Shown here one piece after another: positions 8,449 to 16,694 of a stretch of 30,512 nt of DNA. The DNA lies in assembly GCA_023409955.1 (NCBI GenBank), contig JAEYQQ010000008.1, positions 1 to 30,512 of the forward strand. The letters run 5' to 3'. Below the pieces are notes generated by a model, which worked only from the letters and a program-made list of their open reading frames with translations, was not told the origin of the DNA and made no database searches. Each line of letters starts with the position of its first letter. The stretch's first letter is position 1. Both the position numbers and the translations under genes were made by a program. This DNA is from Bacillota bacterium (GTDB lineage Bacteria > Bacillota > Clostridia > Christensenellales > Aristaeellaceae).

Positions 8449-8475
8449 CCAAAGGGCTTTCCGGTCGCCCTTTGG
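8449..8475. repeat. 9-bp inverted repeat downstream of capA
   Basis: CCAAAGGGC (8449-8457) and GCCCTTTGG (8467-8475), a perfect 9-bp stem with a 9-base loop, 37 bases beyond the capA-like stop codon. No U-tract follows on the minus strand. Probably a terminator-like or mRNA-stabilising hairpin. Confidence 0.5.
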
Positions 8476-8511
8476 AAACCTTCGGGCAGCAGCAGCTTGC
8501 GGATCTCCAGC

Positions 8512-9654
8512 TTAATGACCCCACTCCAAAGGATAACTGGGAACAGGATTGTCTAGCGATGTTCCATTAGCTTTCAGTACGCTCAACAGGTTTTGAATGC
8601 TGCTGTCATTATCATAGGGGGTTGGAGCAAAGTCATTATAGTCGGTGCGGGAGGAGATGCGGCAGGGGATGATACGGAATCCTTCCGGCGTTGCTATACC
8701 ATCCTTGACGCGAAAGCGTGTTTGTAAGATGTAGGTGCTCATATCACTGGGTTTTGTATTGCCCGCAAAAGAAAAATTACCAAGGGAATAGGCAATATAC
8801 TTGCCTTTGTAAATCTCAATCGGATTAATGCGATGGCTATGATGCCCTATCACCAGATCTGCGCCGGCATCAATGGTCATCTTACCCAGCTTCTGCTGGT
8901 TATCATTGGGCTTGTAATCCAGCTCTGCGCCCCAGTGAAAGCTGACGATGACCAGGGGGTACAAAGCCTTGGCAGCAGCTACATCCTTGGGCACCTGTTC
9001 AAATAGCGTAGGGTATTGGTCAAAGGTCTGGTAGGACAGCATGGCGATCTCAACACCTTTGACGGTATAAACGCCCAGCTCTCCGCCGCCGGAATAAACG
9101 ATACCGGCATCTTTTAATGTTTGCTGCGTCTGTGCATATCCTGCGGAGCCATGGTCATATACATGGTTGTTTTCCAGTGAGACGGCCTCAATATTACCGG
9201 AGGTCAATATCTCCACATAGGACGGCGGGGCCGAGAACAAAAAGCTATTGTTTTTCTTGTCAGAGTTGATGGGAGCAGTTGTCAGAGTACCTTCAAAATT
9301 GACCAGAGTCATGTCGTCTTCAGCAAAAATATCTTTGACGTTACGAAAGGGGAAGGTTAAGTCACCCTTTTGCTTGTCCAGCTCTTTATCAAAAATGGAT
9401 TTTCCGCTTTTGCGAATGTCACCGCCAATGGTCACATCCCCGGTAAAGCTCATGGTCAACAAGACTGAACCGTCTGCGCTAGGAATGACTTCGGGTGTTG
9501 AGGATGGAAGGATAGGGTCTGTCGTTTCAACCGGCTCGCTTTTGCCCTGGTTCTCTCCAGTTATGTCCAAATAAGATATTTCTTCATCCTCAGCCAAAGC
9601 GCCAAGGGTGAAAAGCATCATCAGGACCAGCAAACCGGATAAGATTCGACGCAT
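8512..9654 (-). CDS. CapA-family metallophosphatase-fold protein, secreted
   Basis: 380 residues from the ATG at 9654, which has GGAGG about eight bases upstream; an in-frame TTG at 9687 has no site. The N-terminus is a signal peptide (MRRILSGLLVLMMLFTLGALA, cut probably before EDEE), followed by a Ser/Thr/Pro/Glu-rich linker to about residue 60. The rest is the PGA_cap/CapA domain: SFTGDVTIGGD, LVNFEGTLT, SLENNHVYDHG, VSFHWGAE and GHHSHRINPIEIYKGKYIAYSLGNFSF. CapA itself is needed for poly-gamma-glutamate capsule, but no capB/capC neighbours are present, so a capsule role is not supported here. It lies 63 bases after the aminotransferase stop and may be cotranscribed with it. Confidence 0.87.
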   Translation of the reverse strand: MRRILSGLLVLMMLFTLGALAEDEEISYLDITGENQGKSEPVETTDPILPSSTPEVIPSADGSVLLTMSFTGDVTIGGDIRKSGKSIFDKELDKQKGDLTFPFRNVKDIFAEDDMTLVNFEGTLTTAPINSDKKNNSFLFSAPPSYVEILTSGNIEAVSLENNHVYDHGSAGYAQTQQTLKDAGIVYSGGGELGVYTVKGVEIAMLSYQTFDQYPTLFEQVPKDVAAAKALYPLVIVSFHWGAELDYKPNDNQQKLGKMTIDAGADLVIGHHSHRINPIEIYKGKYIAYSLGNFSFAGNTKPSDMSTYILQTRFRVKDGIATPEGFRIIPCRISSRTDYNDFAPTPYDNDSSIQNLLSVLKANGTSLDNPVPSYPLEWGH

Positions 9655-9717
9655 ATACTGTACCTCCAAAAAGGGTGATTTAACCAAACAGACGATAATA
9701 AAGGTGGATTTGTTGCA

Positions 9718-10902
9718 TCAAAGCGATTTTACGAATGATTCAATACGTTCCAGTGCTGTTGCCAGCTTGCCTATAGCTGTGGCATAGCAGCAGCGGATAT
9801 GACCCTCACCGCTTTGACCAAAGGCTGTTCCAGGCACACAAGCCACATGATAACGGTTTAGCAGCTGTGTGCAGAATTCCTCGCTGGTGAGGCCGGTTTT
9901 GCGGATGGAAGGGAAGACGTAAAACGCCCCGAGAGGCTCAAAGCAATCCAGGCCCATTTTGCAAAAAGAATCCACCATCAGCCTGCGCCGCCGGTCGTAA
10001 CTTATGCGCATTTGCTCAACGTCATCATAATTATTTTCGCGGCCGGTCTTCAATGCTTCCAGTGCGGCTACCTGGCCCTGGCGCGGTGCGCACATGATGG
10101 TATACTGATGAATTTTGAACATGGCTGCAGCAATTGGCGCAGGGGCACAAGCATACCCCATACGCCAGCCAGTCATGGCAAAAGCTTTGCTGAATCCGTT
10201 GAGGGTAATGGTACGTTCCCACATATCAGGGAGGCTTGCGAAGCTGATATGGGATGTAGTGCCATAGGTAAGCTCGCTGTAAATCTCGTCACTGATGACA
10301 ATGATGTCGTGCTGTTTTGCCACCTGTGCCACCTTTTCAAGGTCGCTTTTTTCCATAATAGCCCCGGTGGGATTGTTGGGGTAGGGTAAAATAAGCGCCT
10401 TGGTGCGGGGGGTGATTTTTTGAATCAACGCATCAGCGGTCAGCCGAAAATCGGTGGAGCTGTCAGTGGTGACCCCAACAGGCACACCGCCGGCAAAAAG
10501 AACGCTGGGGCTATAGCTAACATAACTGGGCTCAGGCACCAGCACCTCATCCCCTGGCACAACTAGCGTCCTTAGTGCAAGGTCGATGCCCTCGCTGGCA
10601 CCCACCGTCACCAGGATTTCATTTGCAGGGTTGTAGGAAATGTGGTAGCGGGAGGATAAATAATAGGCGATTTCCTGACGCAGGGTTAAAAGCCCCCAGT
10701 TGGAGGTGTACTGTGTTTCCCCATCCAGAATGCTGTTGATGGCAGCATTGCGGATATGGTAGGGCGTAACAAAATCCGGCTCGCCAACGCCAAGGGAGAT
10801 GGCATCGGGCATGCTGGCGACGATATCAAAAAATTTGCGTATACCGCTGGGGGCCACCGCCGCTACCTGTGGGTTGATATATTTGTCATATTGAATGCTC
10901 AC
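9718..10902 (-). CDS. Class I/II PLP-dependent aminotransferase (AspC/PatA-like)
   Basis: 394 residues. Transfers amino groups between amino acids and 2-oxo acids; the substrate (aspartate, aromatic or other) cannot be told from sequence alone. Seen are SLGVGEPDFVTP (about 36-47), the ring-binding VTVGASEGIDLAL, the PNNPTG motif, the DEIYSELTY segment with the PLP aspartate, and the Schiff-base lysine in NGFSKAFAMTGWRMGY. The C-terminus keeps the carboxylate-binding arginine in HIRCCYA. It starts with GTG; the start overlaps the stop of the Lrp gene by four bases (GTGA), which indicates translational coupling and suggests the Lrp protein regulates amino-acid metabolism that includes this enzyme. 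Confidence 0.93.
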   Translation of the reverse strand: MSIQYDKYINPQVAAVAPSGIRKFFDIVASMPDAISLGVGEPDFVTPYHIRNAAINSILDGETQYTSNWGLLTLRQEIAYYLSSRYHISYNPANEILVTVGASEGIDLALRTLVVPGDEVLVPEPSYVSYSPSVLFAGGVPVGVTTDSSTDFRLTADALIQKITPRTKALILPYPNNPTGAIMEKSDLEKVAQVAKQHDIIVISDEIYSELTYGTTSHISFASLPDMWERTITLNGFSKAFAMTGWRMGYACAPAPIAAAMFKIHQYTIMCAPRQGQVAALEALKTGRENNYDDVEQMRISYDRRRRLMVDSFCKMGLDCFEPLGAFYVFPSIRKTGLTSEEFCTQLLNRYHVACVPGTAFGQSGEGHIRCCYATAIGKLATALERIESFVKSL

Positions 10903-11390
10903 GGCGAGACCACCAATCTACGGTCGGACTTGTCAGCATCAAATATAACGCCGTCAGATTTGTAACGCTTGAGCACAAAATGGGTGGCGGTCCCTGTGAC
11001 CATCTCCAGGGGGCTTAGTTTTTCACTGACAAAGAAGGCCAATTCCTTTAAGGTATGGGCTTCCACCAAAAGCAGAAGGTCGTAAGCGCCGCTCATAAGG
11101 TAAACGCTTTTGACTTCTTCAAACTTATAAATGCGCGCTGCTACTGCATCAAAGCCCATGTCCCGCTGGGGGGTGACGCGGACCTCGATCATGGCCTCCA
11201 CCCGTTCCCGGTCAGTTAAATCCCAATTGATAATGGGAGAATAGCGCAGAATTACACGCTGCCTTTCCATATCCTCAATGGCTTGGGCAACCTCTTGGAT
11301 GCTGTGGCCAGTCATTACAGCCATTTTTTCCAGGGGGATGCGGCAGTCTTCTCTTAGAATGTCCAGCAACTGCATTTGCAGACTTTGCAT
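10899..11390 (-). CDS. Lrp/AsnC-family transcriptional regulator
   Basis: 163 residues from the ATG at 11390, chosen over a GTG at 11399 because AGAGGTG lies six bases upstream and overlaps that GTG. The N-terminal helix-turn-helix (LLDILREDCRIPLEKMAVMTGHSIQEVAQAIEDME) is followed by the linker RYSPIINW and the ligand-binding RAM domain (VEAMIEVRVTP to EMVTGTATHFVLKRYK). The family responds to amino acids. It sits 15 bases after fhs and overlaps the aminotransferase start by four bases, so it is the middle gene of a tight three-gene unit. Confidence 0.92.
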   Translation of the reverse strand: MQSLQMQLLDILREDCRIPLEKMAVMTGHSIQEVAQAIEDMERQRVILRYSPIINWDLTDRERVEAMIEVRVTPQRDMGFDAVAARIYKFEEVKSVYLMSGAYDLLLLVEAHTLKELAFFVSEKLSPLEMVTGTATHFVLKRYKSDGVIFDADKSDRRLVVSP

Positions 11391-11405
11391 AAAGTTCACC
11401 TCTAA

Positions 11406-13076
11406 TTAAAATAATCCGGTGATGTTGCCATCCTGGTCCACATCGATGCTGTTGGCAGCCGGTACCTTTGGCAACCCGGGCATGGCTATAATATCCCCGG
11501 CAAAGGCTACGATAAATCCGGCACCAGCAGACAGGCGGACGCTGCGGACAGTCAAGGTATGGCCTTGCGGCGCACCCAGCAGTTTGGGATTGTCAGAAAA
11601 GGAGTACTGGGTTTTGGCTATGCAAACAGGGTATTGTGCATAGCCTTCCTGCTCCCATTTTTTGAGTTGGGTAAGAACACCTGGTGCAAAATTTACTTCT
11701 TTGGCACCATAAATCTTGTCGGCTACGGCCTGTATCTTTTGTGATAGGGGCAGTGTATCCGGATAGGTGTAGCTGGGGGCAGGCAGGGACGTATCGTCGC
11801 AGGCTAAGCACACGGCGTCAGCCAATTTGGCAGCACCGGCGCCGCCTTTTTCCCAGGCTTCGCACAGCTCGCAGGGAACACCCCTTATTTCCATGGCTTT
11901 TTGCAAAAGCGCCGTTTCAGCAGGCGTATCGGAGAGGAAGCGGTTGATGGCTACTACTGCCGGCCGCTTCCATACATTTTGAATGTGGTCCAGATGAGCG
12001 CTAAGATTGGCGAGGCCTTTTTCCAGGGCCTCCAGGTTCTCTTGTGCCAGGGCTTCCTTTGGGCAGCCCCCGTGGTGCTTTAAGGCCCTGACTGTGGCTA
12101 CCAGCACAATGGCATCAGGCCAAATGCCTGTTGTGCGGCATTTGATATCCAGGAATTTTTCAGCACCAAGGTCCGCCCCAAAGCCAGCTTCTGTAATAAC
12201 ATAATCAGCCATCCTCAGGGCTGTTTTGGTAGCGATGACGCTGTTGCAGCCATGGGCGATGTTGGCAAAGGGGCCGCCGTGCATCAGGCAGGGGGTGCCG
12301 TCGATGGTTTGCACCAGGTTTGGCATCAGGGCATCCCGCAATAGGGCAGCCATGGCACCATGGGCATTTAACTGCCCGGCAGTGACAACTTGTCCTGTAT
12401 ACGTGCGGCCTACAACAAGCCGGGACAGCCGTTCCTTTAAATCACTTAAGTCCTGGGCCAAACAGAATACAGCCATGACCTCGCTGGCGGCAGTAATGTC
12501 AAAGCCGTCTTCACGGGGAGTGCCGTTGGATTTACCGCCCATACCGGATACAATAGAGCGTAGCTGCCTGTCGTTTGCGTCCATGCAGCGCCGCCAGCTC
12601 ACCTGACGTGGGTCTATGTTTAGTTCGTTGCCCTGCTGAATATGGTTGTCCACCATGGAGGCCAAAAGGTTATTGGCCGTGGTGATGGCGTGCAGATCGC
12701 CCGTAAAGTGCAGATTAATGGATTCCATGGGCAGCACTTGGGCATAGCCACCCCCGGTGGCACCGCCCTTCATACCAAACACAGGCCCCAAAGAAGGCTC
12801 CCGAAGGGCCAGCATGGCTTTGCGGCCAGTATAGGTCATGCCATCTGCCAGACCAACGCTGATGGTAGTTTTCCCTTCGCCAGCCGGGGTGGGAGATATG
12901 GCCGTCACCAGCACCAGCTTGGCTTTTTGTGAACGCTTAAGGTATGGTGCGGGATCCACTTTGGCAATCAGACGGCCATAAGGGTAGAGCGTTTCCGGCA
13001 AAAAACCGGCAGATTCGGCAACGGTTTGGATGGGCTTGGGCGCGGCTGCTCTTGCGATTGTAAGATCAGTTGCCAT
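11406..13076 (-). CDS. fhs: Formate-tetrahydrofolate ligase
   Basis: Joins formate to tetrahydrofolate with ATP to give 10-formyl-THF, the entry of formate into one-carbon metabolism and part of the Wood-Ljungdahl methyl branch in acetogens. 556 residues from the ATG at 13076, the standard length. The P-loop is SPTPAGEGKTTISVGLADGM; other family blocks are REPSLGPVFGMKGGATGGGYAQV, INLHFTGDLHAI, MHGGPFANIAHGCNS and VVAINRF. No other acetogenesis genes are in the window, so the enzyme may serve purine synthesis or formate recycling instead. It is first in the fhs-lrp-aminotransferase unit. Confidence 0.98.
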   Translation of the reverse strand: MATDLTIARAAAPKPIQTVAESAGFLPETLYPYGRLIAKVDPAPYLKRSQKAKLVLVTAISPTPAGEGKTTISVGLADGMTYTGRKAMLALREPSLGPVFGMKGGATGGGYAQVLPMESINLHFTGDLHAITTANNLLASMVDNHIQQGNELNIDPRQVSWRRCMDANDRQLRSIVSGMGGKSNGTPREDGFDITAASEVMAVFCLAQDLSDLKERLSRLVVGRTYTGQVVTAGQLNAHGAMAALLRDALMPNLVQTIDGTPCLMHGGPFANIAHGCNSVIATKTALRMADYVITEAGFGADLGAEKFLDIKCRTTGIWPDAIVLVATVRALKHHGGCPKEALAQENLEALEKGLANLSAHLDHIQNVWKRPAVVAINRFLSDTPAETALLQKAMEIRGVPCELCEAWEKGGAGAAKLADAVCLACDDTSLPAPSYTYPDTLPLSQKIQAVADKIYGAKEVNFAPGVLTQLKKWEQEGYAQYPVCIAKTQYSFSDNPKLLGAPQGHTLTVRSVRLSAGAGFIVAFAGDIIAMPGLPKVPAANSIDVDQDGNITGLF

Positions 13077-13114
13077 GCTGTCACTACCTTTCCATACTTG
13101 CACATTTAAAACCC

Positions 13115-13143
13115 ATTATAACGGATGCTTTTTGTTTGCGCAA
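13115..13143 (-). promoter_or_regulatory. Promoter of the fhs-lrp-aminotransferase unit
   Basis: On the minus strand TTGCGC (13138-13143), a 17-base spacer and a perfect TATAAT (13115-13120), about 40 bases before the fhs start. Close to the sigma-A consensus. Confidence 0.75.
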
Positions 13144-13174
13144 GCCAAACGAAATGGAGTCAGATGTTGTACAG

Positions 13175-13205
13175 CGGGGAGGATGGCTCATAACCATCCT
13201 CCCCG
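13175..13205 (-). terminator. Terminator-like hairpin after pepF
   Basis: CGGGGAGGATGG (13175-13186) and CCATCCTCCCCG (13194-13205), 12 perfect pairs with a 7-base loop, between the pepF stop and the fhs promoter. There is no U-tract on the minus strand; on the plus strand the following bases TTCTTGGTTT are moderately T-rich. Confidence 0.6.
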
Positions 13206-13262
13206 TTCTTGGTTTCGTATTTTCGGTTAGATTTCATAAGATGCAAGGATACATGGCGGTTT

Positions 13263-15011
13263 TTATTGCTGATCGCATAGCGCCACAAACTTGTTCATAG
13301 CATCCCGCAGGATGCTTAAGGAGCTGCGCCAGAAGTCGACACTATGGATATCAATATCCACGCTCTTGGCTACATCATACACCGAGCCGCTGCCGCAGGA
13401 GCGAAGCAGCTGGTTGTAAGTTGCCACGTAGCCTTCCCCTTTTTCCTGGTACTGGGCAAATACCCCCTTGGCAAATAAAATACCAAAGGCGTAGGGGAAG
13501 TTGTAAAAGTGCAGTGTGGGGCTGTAATAGTGGCCCTTGCATGCCCACATATATGGATGGCGGGCATCCTTGGCCAGACCGTCTCCATAGCTTAACTCTT
13601 GGGCTTTCAGCATGGCATCCTTCAGCTCATTGACACTCAGGGCATGATCGGCCCGGGTCTCAATGACTTCCGATTCAAACAGGAAGCGGCCATAAATGTC
13701 CACAATGGCCTGGGTGGCTTCCATGAGCTCTGCTTCAATGATGGTGAAGGCTTCCTCTGAAGTTGCGGTTTTAAGCACTGCATGGCTTAGCAGCGTCTCG
13801 TTGAAAATGGAAGCAGTCTCTGCCAGGGGCATGGGATAGTCTGTTAAAAGAACAGGCAAACCAGCCATGCAGCGGTTGTGCCAGGCATGACCCAGCTCAT
13901 GAGCTAGTGTGCTGATATCCGAATAGCTGCCGGCAAAGTTGGTGAGGATACGGCTGAGATTCAGCGAATGGATGGAAGAGCAGAATGCGCCGCCCTGCTT
14001 GCCAGGACGGGGATACATATCAATCCAGCGGTTATCGAAGGCTTCATGGATGAAGCTGCCCATGGCAGGGGAGAAACTTCCCAGCATTTTAGCCAGCATG
14101 TCTTTGGCTTCCTCTGCGGTATAGGTGCGCAGTCCCTTGCCTACAGGTGCCATCACATCATAAAAGGGGATGCCGTCCTCATGACCCAGCAGCTTGCCTT
14201 TTGCGCGCAGGTACCGGCGAAAATCAGGCAGCGCTTCACGCACAGCTTCCCAAAGGGCATCCAGCGTTTGTCTGTCCATACGGGAGTCATGCAGCGTCCA
14301 ATCCAGAACGCTGTCAAAATGCCTGGCCTCCGCCTGAATGCGGGCCTCGCCCTTGATGCCGTTTAAGCAGGCTGCAATGGCAAGCTCCACTTTGGGGTAG
14401 GCAGCCAGCTCTGCTTCATAGGCTTCCTTGCGAACGGCAGGATCGGGATCATACGCCTTGGCCCGGACAGCCGACAAGGGGAGCTCTTCGCCCCGGAACT
14501 GGACGGTGAGGGTAGCAGCCAGCTTCTCCCGAAGCTGGGCAAAGGTTTCGCCCCCTGATAAGGACATGCGCAGAATCCAACTTTCAATGGCCTTATCCAT
14601 GCGGTGTGCGGCATTTTTCTTCATTTCACGCAGCATGAAGGCATGCTCGGTCAAAAGGGCACTTTGGGCTATGACATCCTCCAGATCATCCATTGCGCCT
14701 AGGTAGCGGCTGAAATCGGAAAGGACACGCTGGGCATCCACATCCTTTGCCATCAGCTGGTCGATGTAAGAAAGAGCTTCTTCATTTACTGCATCCACAG
14801 ACCAGGTGAGGTAAGCAAAGGAGCCCAATTTGCTGGCAGTGTTTTGAAGTGTTGACAGCTGAGTGACGGCCTTTTCCAGGACGTCAAGAGGCATTCCGCC
14901 GCTATTGAGATTTGCGTCGATTTCTTGAAGAAGAGGCTGTAGGCTGTTTAAATCCGCTTGATAAGCAGGGCTTTGAAAGCTTTCATAAATGGCAGATAAA
15001 TCCCAGTTCAT
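13263..15011 (-). CDS. pepF: Oligoendopeptidase F (M3 family)
   Basis: Cytoplasmic zinc metallopeptidase that cuts peptides of moderate length. 582 residues from the ATG at 15011 (GGAGGT upstream); no signal peptide. The zinc motif is HELGH with His371, Glu372 and His375 in TLAHELGHAWHN, and the third ligand glutamate is expected in the segment ETASIFNETLLSH. The N-terminal helical region and the C-terminal SVDFWRSSLSILRDAMNKF fit PepF. Its start codon overlaps the stop of the PHP phosphatase gene (ATGA), so it is translated from the same message. A 12-bp hairpin follows. Confidence 0.95.
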   Translation of the reverse strand: MNWDLSAIYESFQSPAYQADLNSLQPLLQEIDANLNSGGMPLDVLEKAVTQLSTLQNTASKLGSFAYLTWSVDAVNEEALSYIDQLMAKDVDAQRVLSDFSRYLGAMDDLEDVIAQSALLTEHAFMLREMKKNAAHRMDKAIESWILRMSLSGGETFAQLREKLAATLTVQFRGEELPLSAVRAKAYDPDPAVRKEAYEAELAAYPKVELAIAACLNGIKGEARIQAEARHFDSVLDWTLHDSRMDRQTLDALWEAVREALPDFRRYLRAKGKLLGHEDGIPFYDVMAPVGKGLRTYTAEEAKDMLAKMLGSFSPAMGSFIHEAFDNRWIDMYPRPGKQGGAFCSSIHSLNLSRILTNFAGSYSDISTLAHELGHAWHNRCMAGLPVLLTDYPMPLAETASIFNETLLSHAVLKTATSEEAFTIIEAELMEATQAIVDIYGRFLFESEVIETRADHALSVNELKDAMLKAQELSYGDGLAKDARHPYMWACKGHYYSPTLHFYNFPYAFGILFAKGVFAQYQEKGEGYVATYNQLLRSCGSGSVYDVAKSVDIDIHSVDFWRSSLSILRDAMNKFVALCDQQ

Positions 15012-15829
15012 AAAGTACCTCCTTGTATTTGTCCGCAAAGCTGCGGTTTGCTCGGCTGAATGGCGAGGGACTTGATGGGCATAATGCCCAGGGAATGCAA
15101 AAATGTTTCTGTTTGTGCTGCGGCACTCGTGTTTTCCAGCATTTCAGGCTGATGGGCATCATAGCCGATAATCACCTTATTGCCCATTTGGGCTGCCAAT
15201 TCCCAAAACTCACGGCGTGGGAACAGGCATTCCGCACCGCCGATGACATAAGCGTTTATGTTGTATTCCAAAGGAAGATCATGTTCCAGTGCGCAGGCGC
15301 ATATCGTGCGCGCCGCTGCATGGCTTTCAGCATCCCAGATCTCCCTGCAGCGCATAAACAAATCGGGGTGAGCCAAGTAGGTGTAGTGCCCGCTTTGCAT
15401 GCCCTCTACACACATGTCTGCATACTGAAACATGACGGCATTGTCACGGCAAGCATGGCCGATGTATGGGTTATCCTCATCGCTGCTGATAAAGTGGGCG
15501 CCGAAGATCAAATAATCCAAGCCATATGCTTCTTTGGTTTCCGTCAGCCAGCTCATATATCTGGGAAAATATTCGCATTCCAGACCTATCAAGATATTCA
15601 ACTGATCCCTATATTTTTCCTTCAAATTTCTAAGACTTGTGACATATTCAGAAAACTGATCCAGTTCCATTCGGATGCCGGAAACATAATTGCTATGATA
15701 AGGCCAGGGTGTATGGTCAGAAAATCCCAAAGTGTCAAAACCCGCCCGTATGGCTGCTTGAAAATACAAATCATCTGCACCGGTTGCGTGTTTGCAGCGT
15801 GGTGTGTGTGTATGGTAATTAGCTTTCAT
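15008..15829 (-). CDS. PHP-domain phosphatase (histidinol-phosphatase HisJ/HisK type)
   Basis: 273 residues. The PHP metal ligands are all visible: His6 and His8 (NYHTHTP), His14, Asp38-His39 (GFSDHTPWP), Glu84 (GLECEYF), His112 (FGAHFI), His154 (LAHPDLF), Asp224 and His226 (GYDAHQPE). The layout matches HisK-type histidinol-phosphatase, which makes histidinol, but no other his genes are nearby, so the substrate may be another phosphate ester. The ATG at 15829 has AAAGGAG unusually far upstream (13-base gap). Stop and pepF start overlap by four bases. Confidence 0.85.
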   Translation of the reverse strand: MKANYHTHTPRCKHATGADDLYFQAAIRAGFDTLGFSDHTPWPYHSNYVSGIRMELDQFSEYVTSLRNLKEKYRDQLNILIGLECEYFPRYMSWLTETKEAYGLDYLIFGAHFISSDEDNPYIGHACRDNAVMFQYADMCVEGMQSGHYTYLAHPDLFMRCREIWDAESHAAARTICACALEHDLPLEYNINAYVIGGAECLFPRREFWELAAQMGNKVIIGYDAHQPEMLENTSAAAQTETFLHSLGIMPIKSLAIQPSKPQLCGQIQGGTL

Positions 15830-15863
15830 GAATGCGTATCGGCTCCTTTGTGAATATAAGCAA

Positions 15864-15888
15864 TCCCTCCGGTAAATATCCGGAGGGA
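15864..15888 (-). terminator. Terminator-like hairpin after the GntR gene
   Basis: TCCCTCCGG (15864-15872) and CCGGAGGGA (15880-15888), 9 perfect pairs with loop TAAATAT, 11 bases beyond the GntR-type gene stop. On the minus strand ATTGCTTATATTC follows, without a proper U-tract. It separates the regulator from the PHP-pepF pair. Confidence 0.6.
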
Positions 15889-15898
15889 AAGAACCAAA

Positions 15899-16573
15899 TT
15901 ATTTCTTTTTGCTAAGCGCAGCCAAGCAGTTTTCTTTGCTTCGGTCTATATGCTTTTGCATAATGGCTTGGAGACGGTCCAGATCGCGCTTTTGCAGGCA
16001 TTCAACAATTTCATAATGTTCCTGATGGGCTTCCTGACGGCGGTTTTCCTGGGCGATGCTCATAGCAGAAAAACGTATGATGTATTCATCCTGGCTTTCA
16101 ATAACACGAAGTATGCGGGTTTTACCTGAGATACGGATGATCTGATTATGAAAGGCTCTGGTTAGGGGGGAAAGCTTTTCAATGTTGCCTTCCTGCAGGA
16201 GGTCATCCATTTGCTTTAGCTTTTCATACAGCAGTTTGATGTCTTCATCTGTTACATTTTTAATGATGGATGGAAGTGTCAGCATTTCCAACGCATTGCG
16301 AATGGTGTAGATTTCCTCTACATCGGCAATGGTAAATGCCCTGACCACAACGCCCCGGCGCATGACGTATTCCACCAGACCGTCACGCTCCAGTTTGCGC
16401 AATGCTTCACGAAGCGGCGTGCGGCTGATATGCAGCCGTTCTGCGTAATCGGTTTCCACAATACGCTCACCAGCCGGAATTTCACCTGTGATGATGGCGT
16501 GCTTGAGCATTTCATACGCGATCTCGCGAATCGGACGGCTTTCCAGCATTGGCTGAAAACGTAACACTGACAT
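15899..16573 (-). CDS. GntR-family transcriptional regulator, FadR/FCD type
   Basis: 224 residues from the ATG at 16573, with AAAGGGG eight bases upstream. The N-terminal winged helix (PIREIAYEMLKHAIITGEIPAGERIVE to HISRTPLREALRKLERDGLVE) is typical GntR, and the rest is an all-helical FCD domain. Metal-binding histidines of FCD are suggested by AFHNQII, QEHYEIV and MQKHIDRS. These regulators usually sense a small organic acid and control a neighbouring catabolic operon; no such operon is adjacent, so the target is unknown. It has its own near-consensus promoter. Confidence 0.9.
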   Translation of the reverse strand: MSVLRFQPMLESRPIREIAYEMLKHAIITGEIPAGERIVETDYAERLHISRTPLREALRKLERDGLVEYVMRRGVVVRAFTIADVEEIYTIRNALEMLTLPSIIKNVTDEDIKLLYEKLKQMDDLLQEGNIEKLSPLTRAFHNQIIRISGKTRILRVIESQDEYIIRFSAMSIAQENRRQEAHQEHYEIVECLQKRDLDRLQAIMQKHIDRSKENCLAALSKKK

Positions 16574-16610
16574 AATCTCAACCCCTTTGTTTGAGGCTTG
16601 TTTTTTGGAT

Positions 16611-16639
16611 ACGATACACCTTGAATATGTGTTTGTCAA
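16611..16639 (-). promoter_or_regulatory. Promoter of the GntR-type gene
   Basis: On the minus strand a perfect -35 TTGACA (16634-16639), 17-base spacer and TATCGT (16611-16616). A second TTGACAA lies upstream at 16656-16662, giving a direct repeat of the heptamer. No clear FadR-type palindrome is seen. Confidence 0.65.
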
Positions 16640-16694
16640 GTTATTGGCCTCGGCTTGTCAAATAAAGGTGAATATTTTGCAAAAGTTCGCGGTA

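Noticed and set aside
8288..8524. 78-codon minus-strand frame bridging the capA-like and LeuB-like genes
   Set aside because: No ribosome-binding site, overlaps both real genes out of frame, and covers the hairpins; the Cys/Pro-rich product looks like chance.
8512..9654. Poly-gamma-glutamate capsule locus
   Set aside because: Only a CapA-like protein is present; no capB, capC or pgdS neighbours.
15023..15853. 276-codon plus-strand open frame opposite the PHP phosphatase
   Set aside because: Mirror frame of a gene with all nine metal ligands visible.
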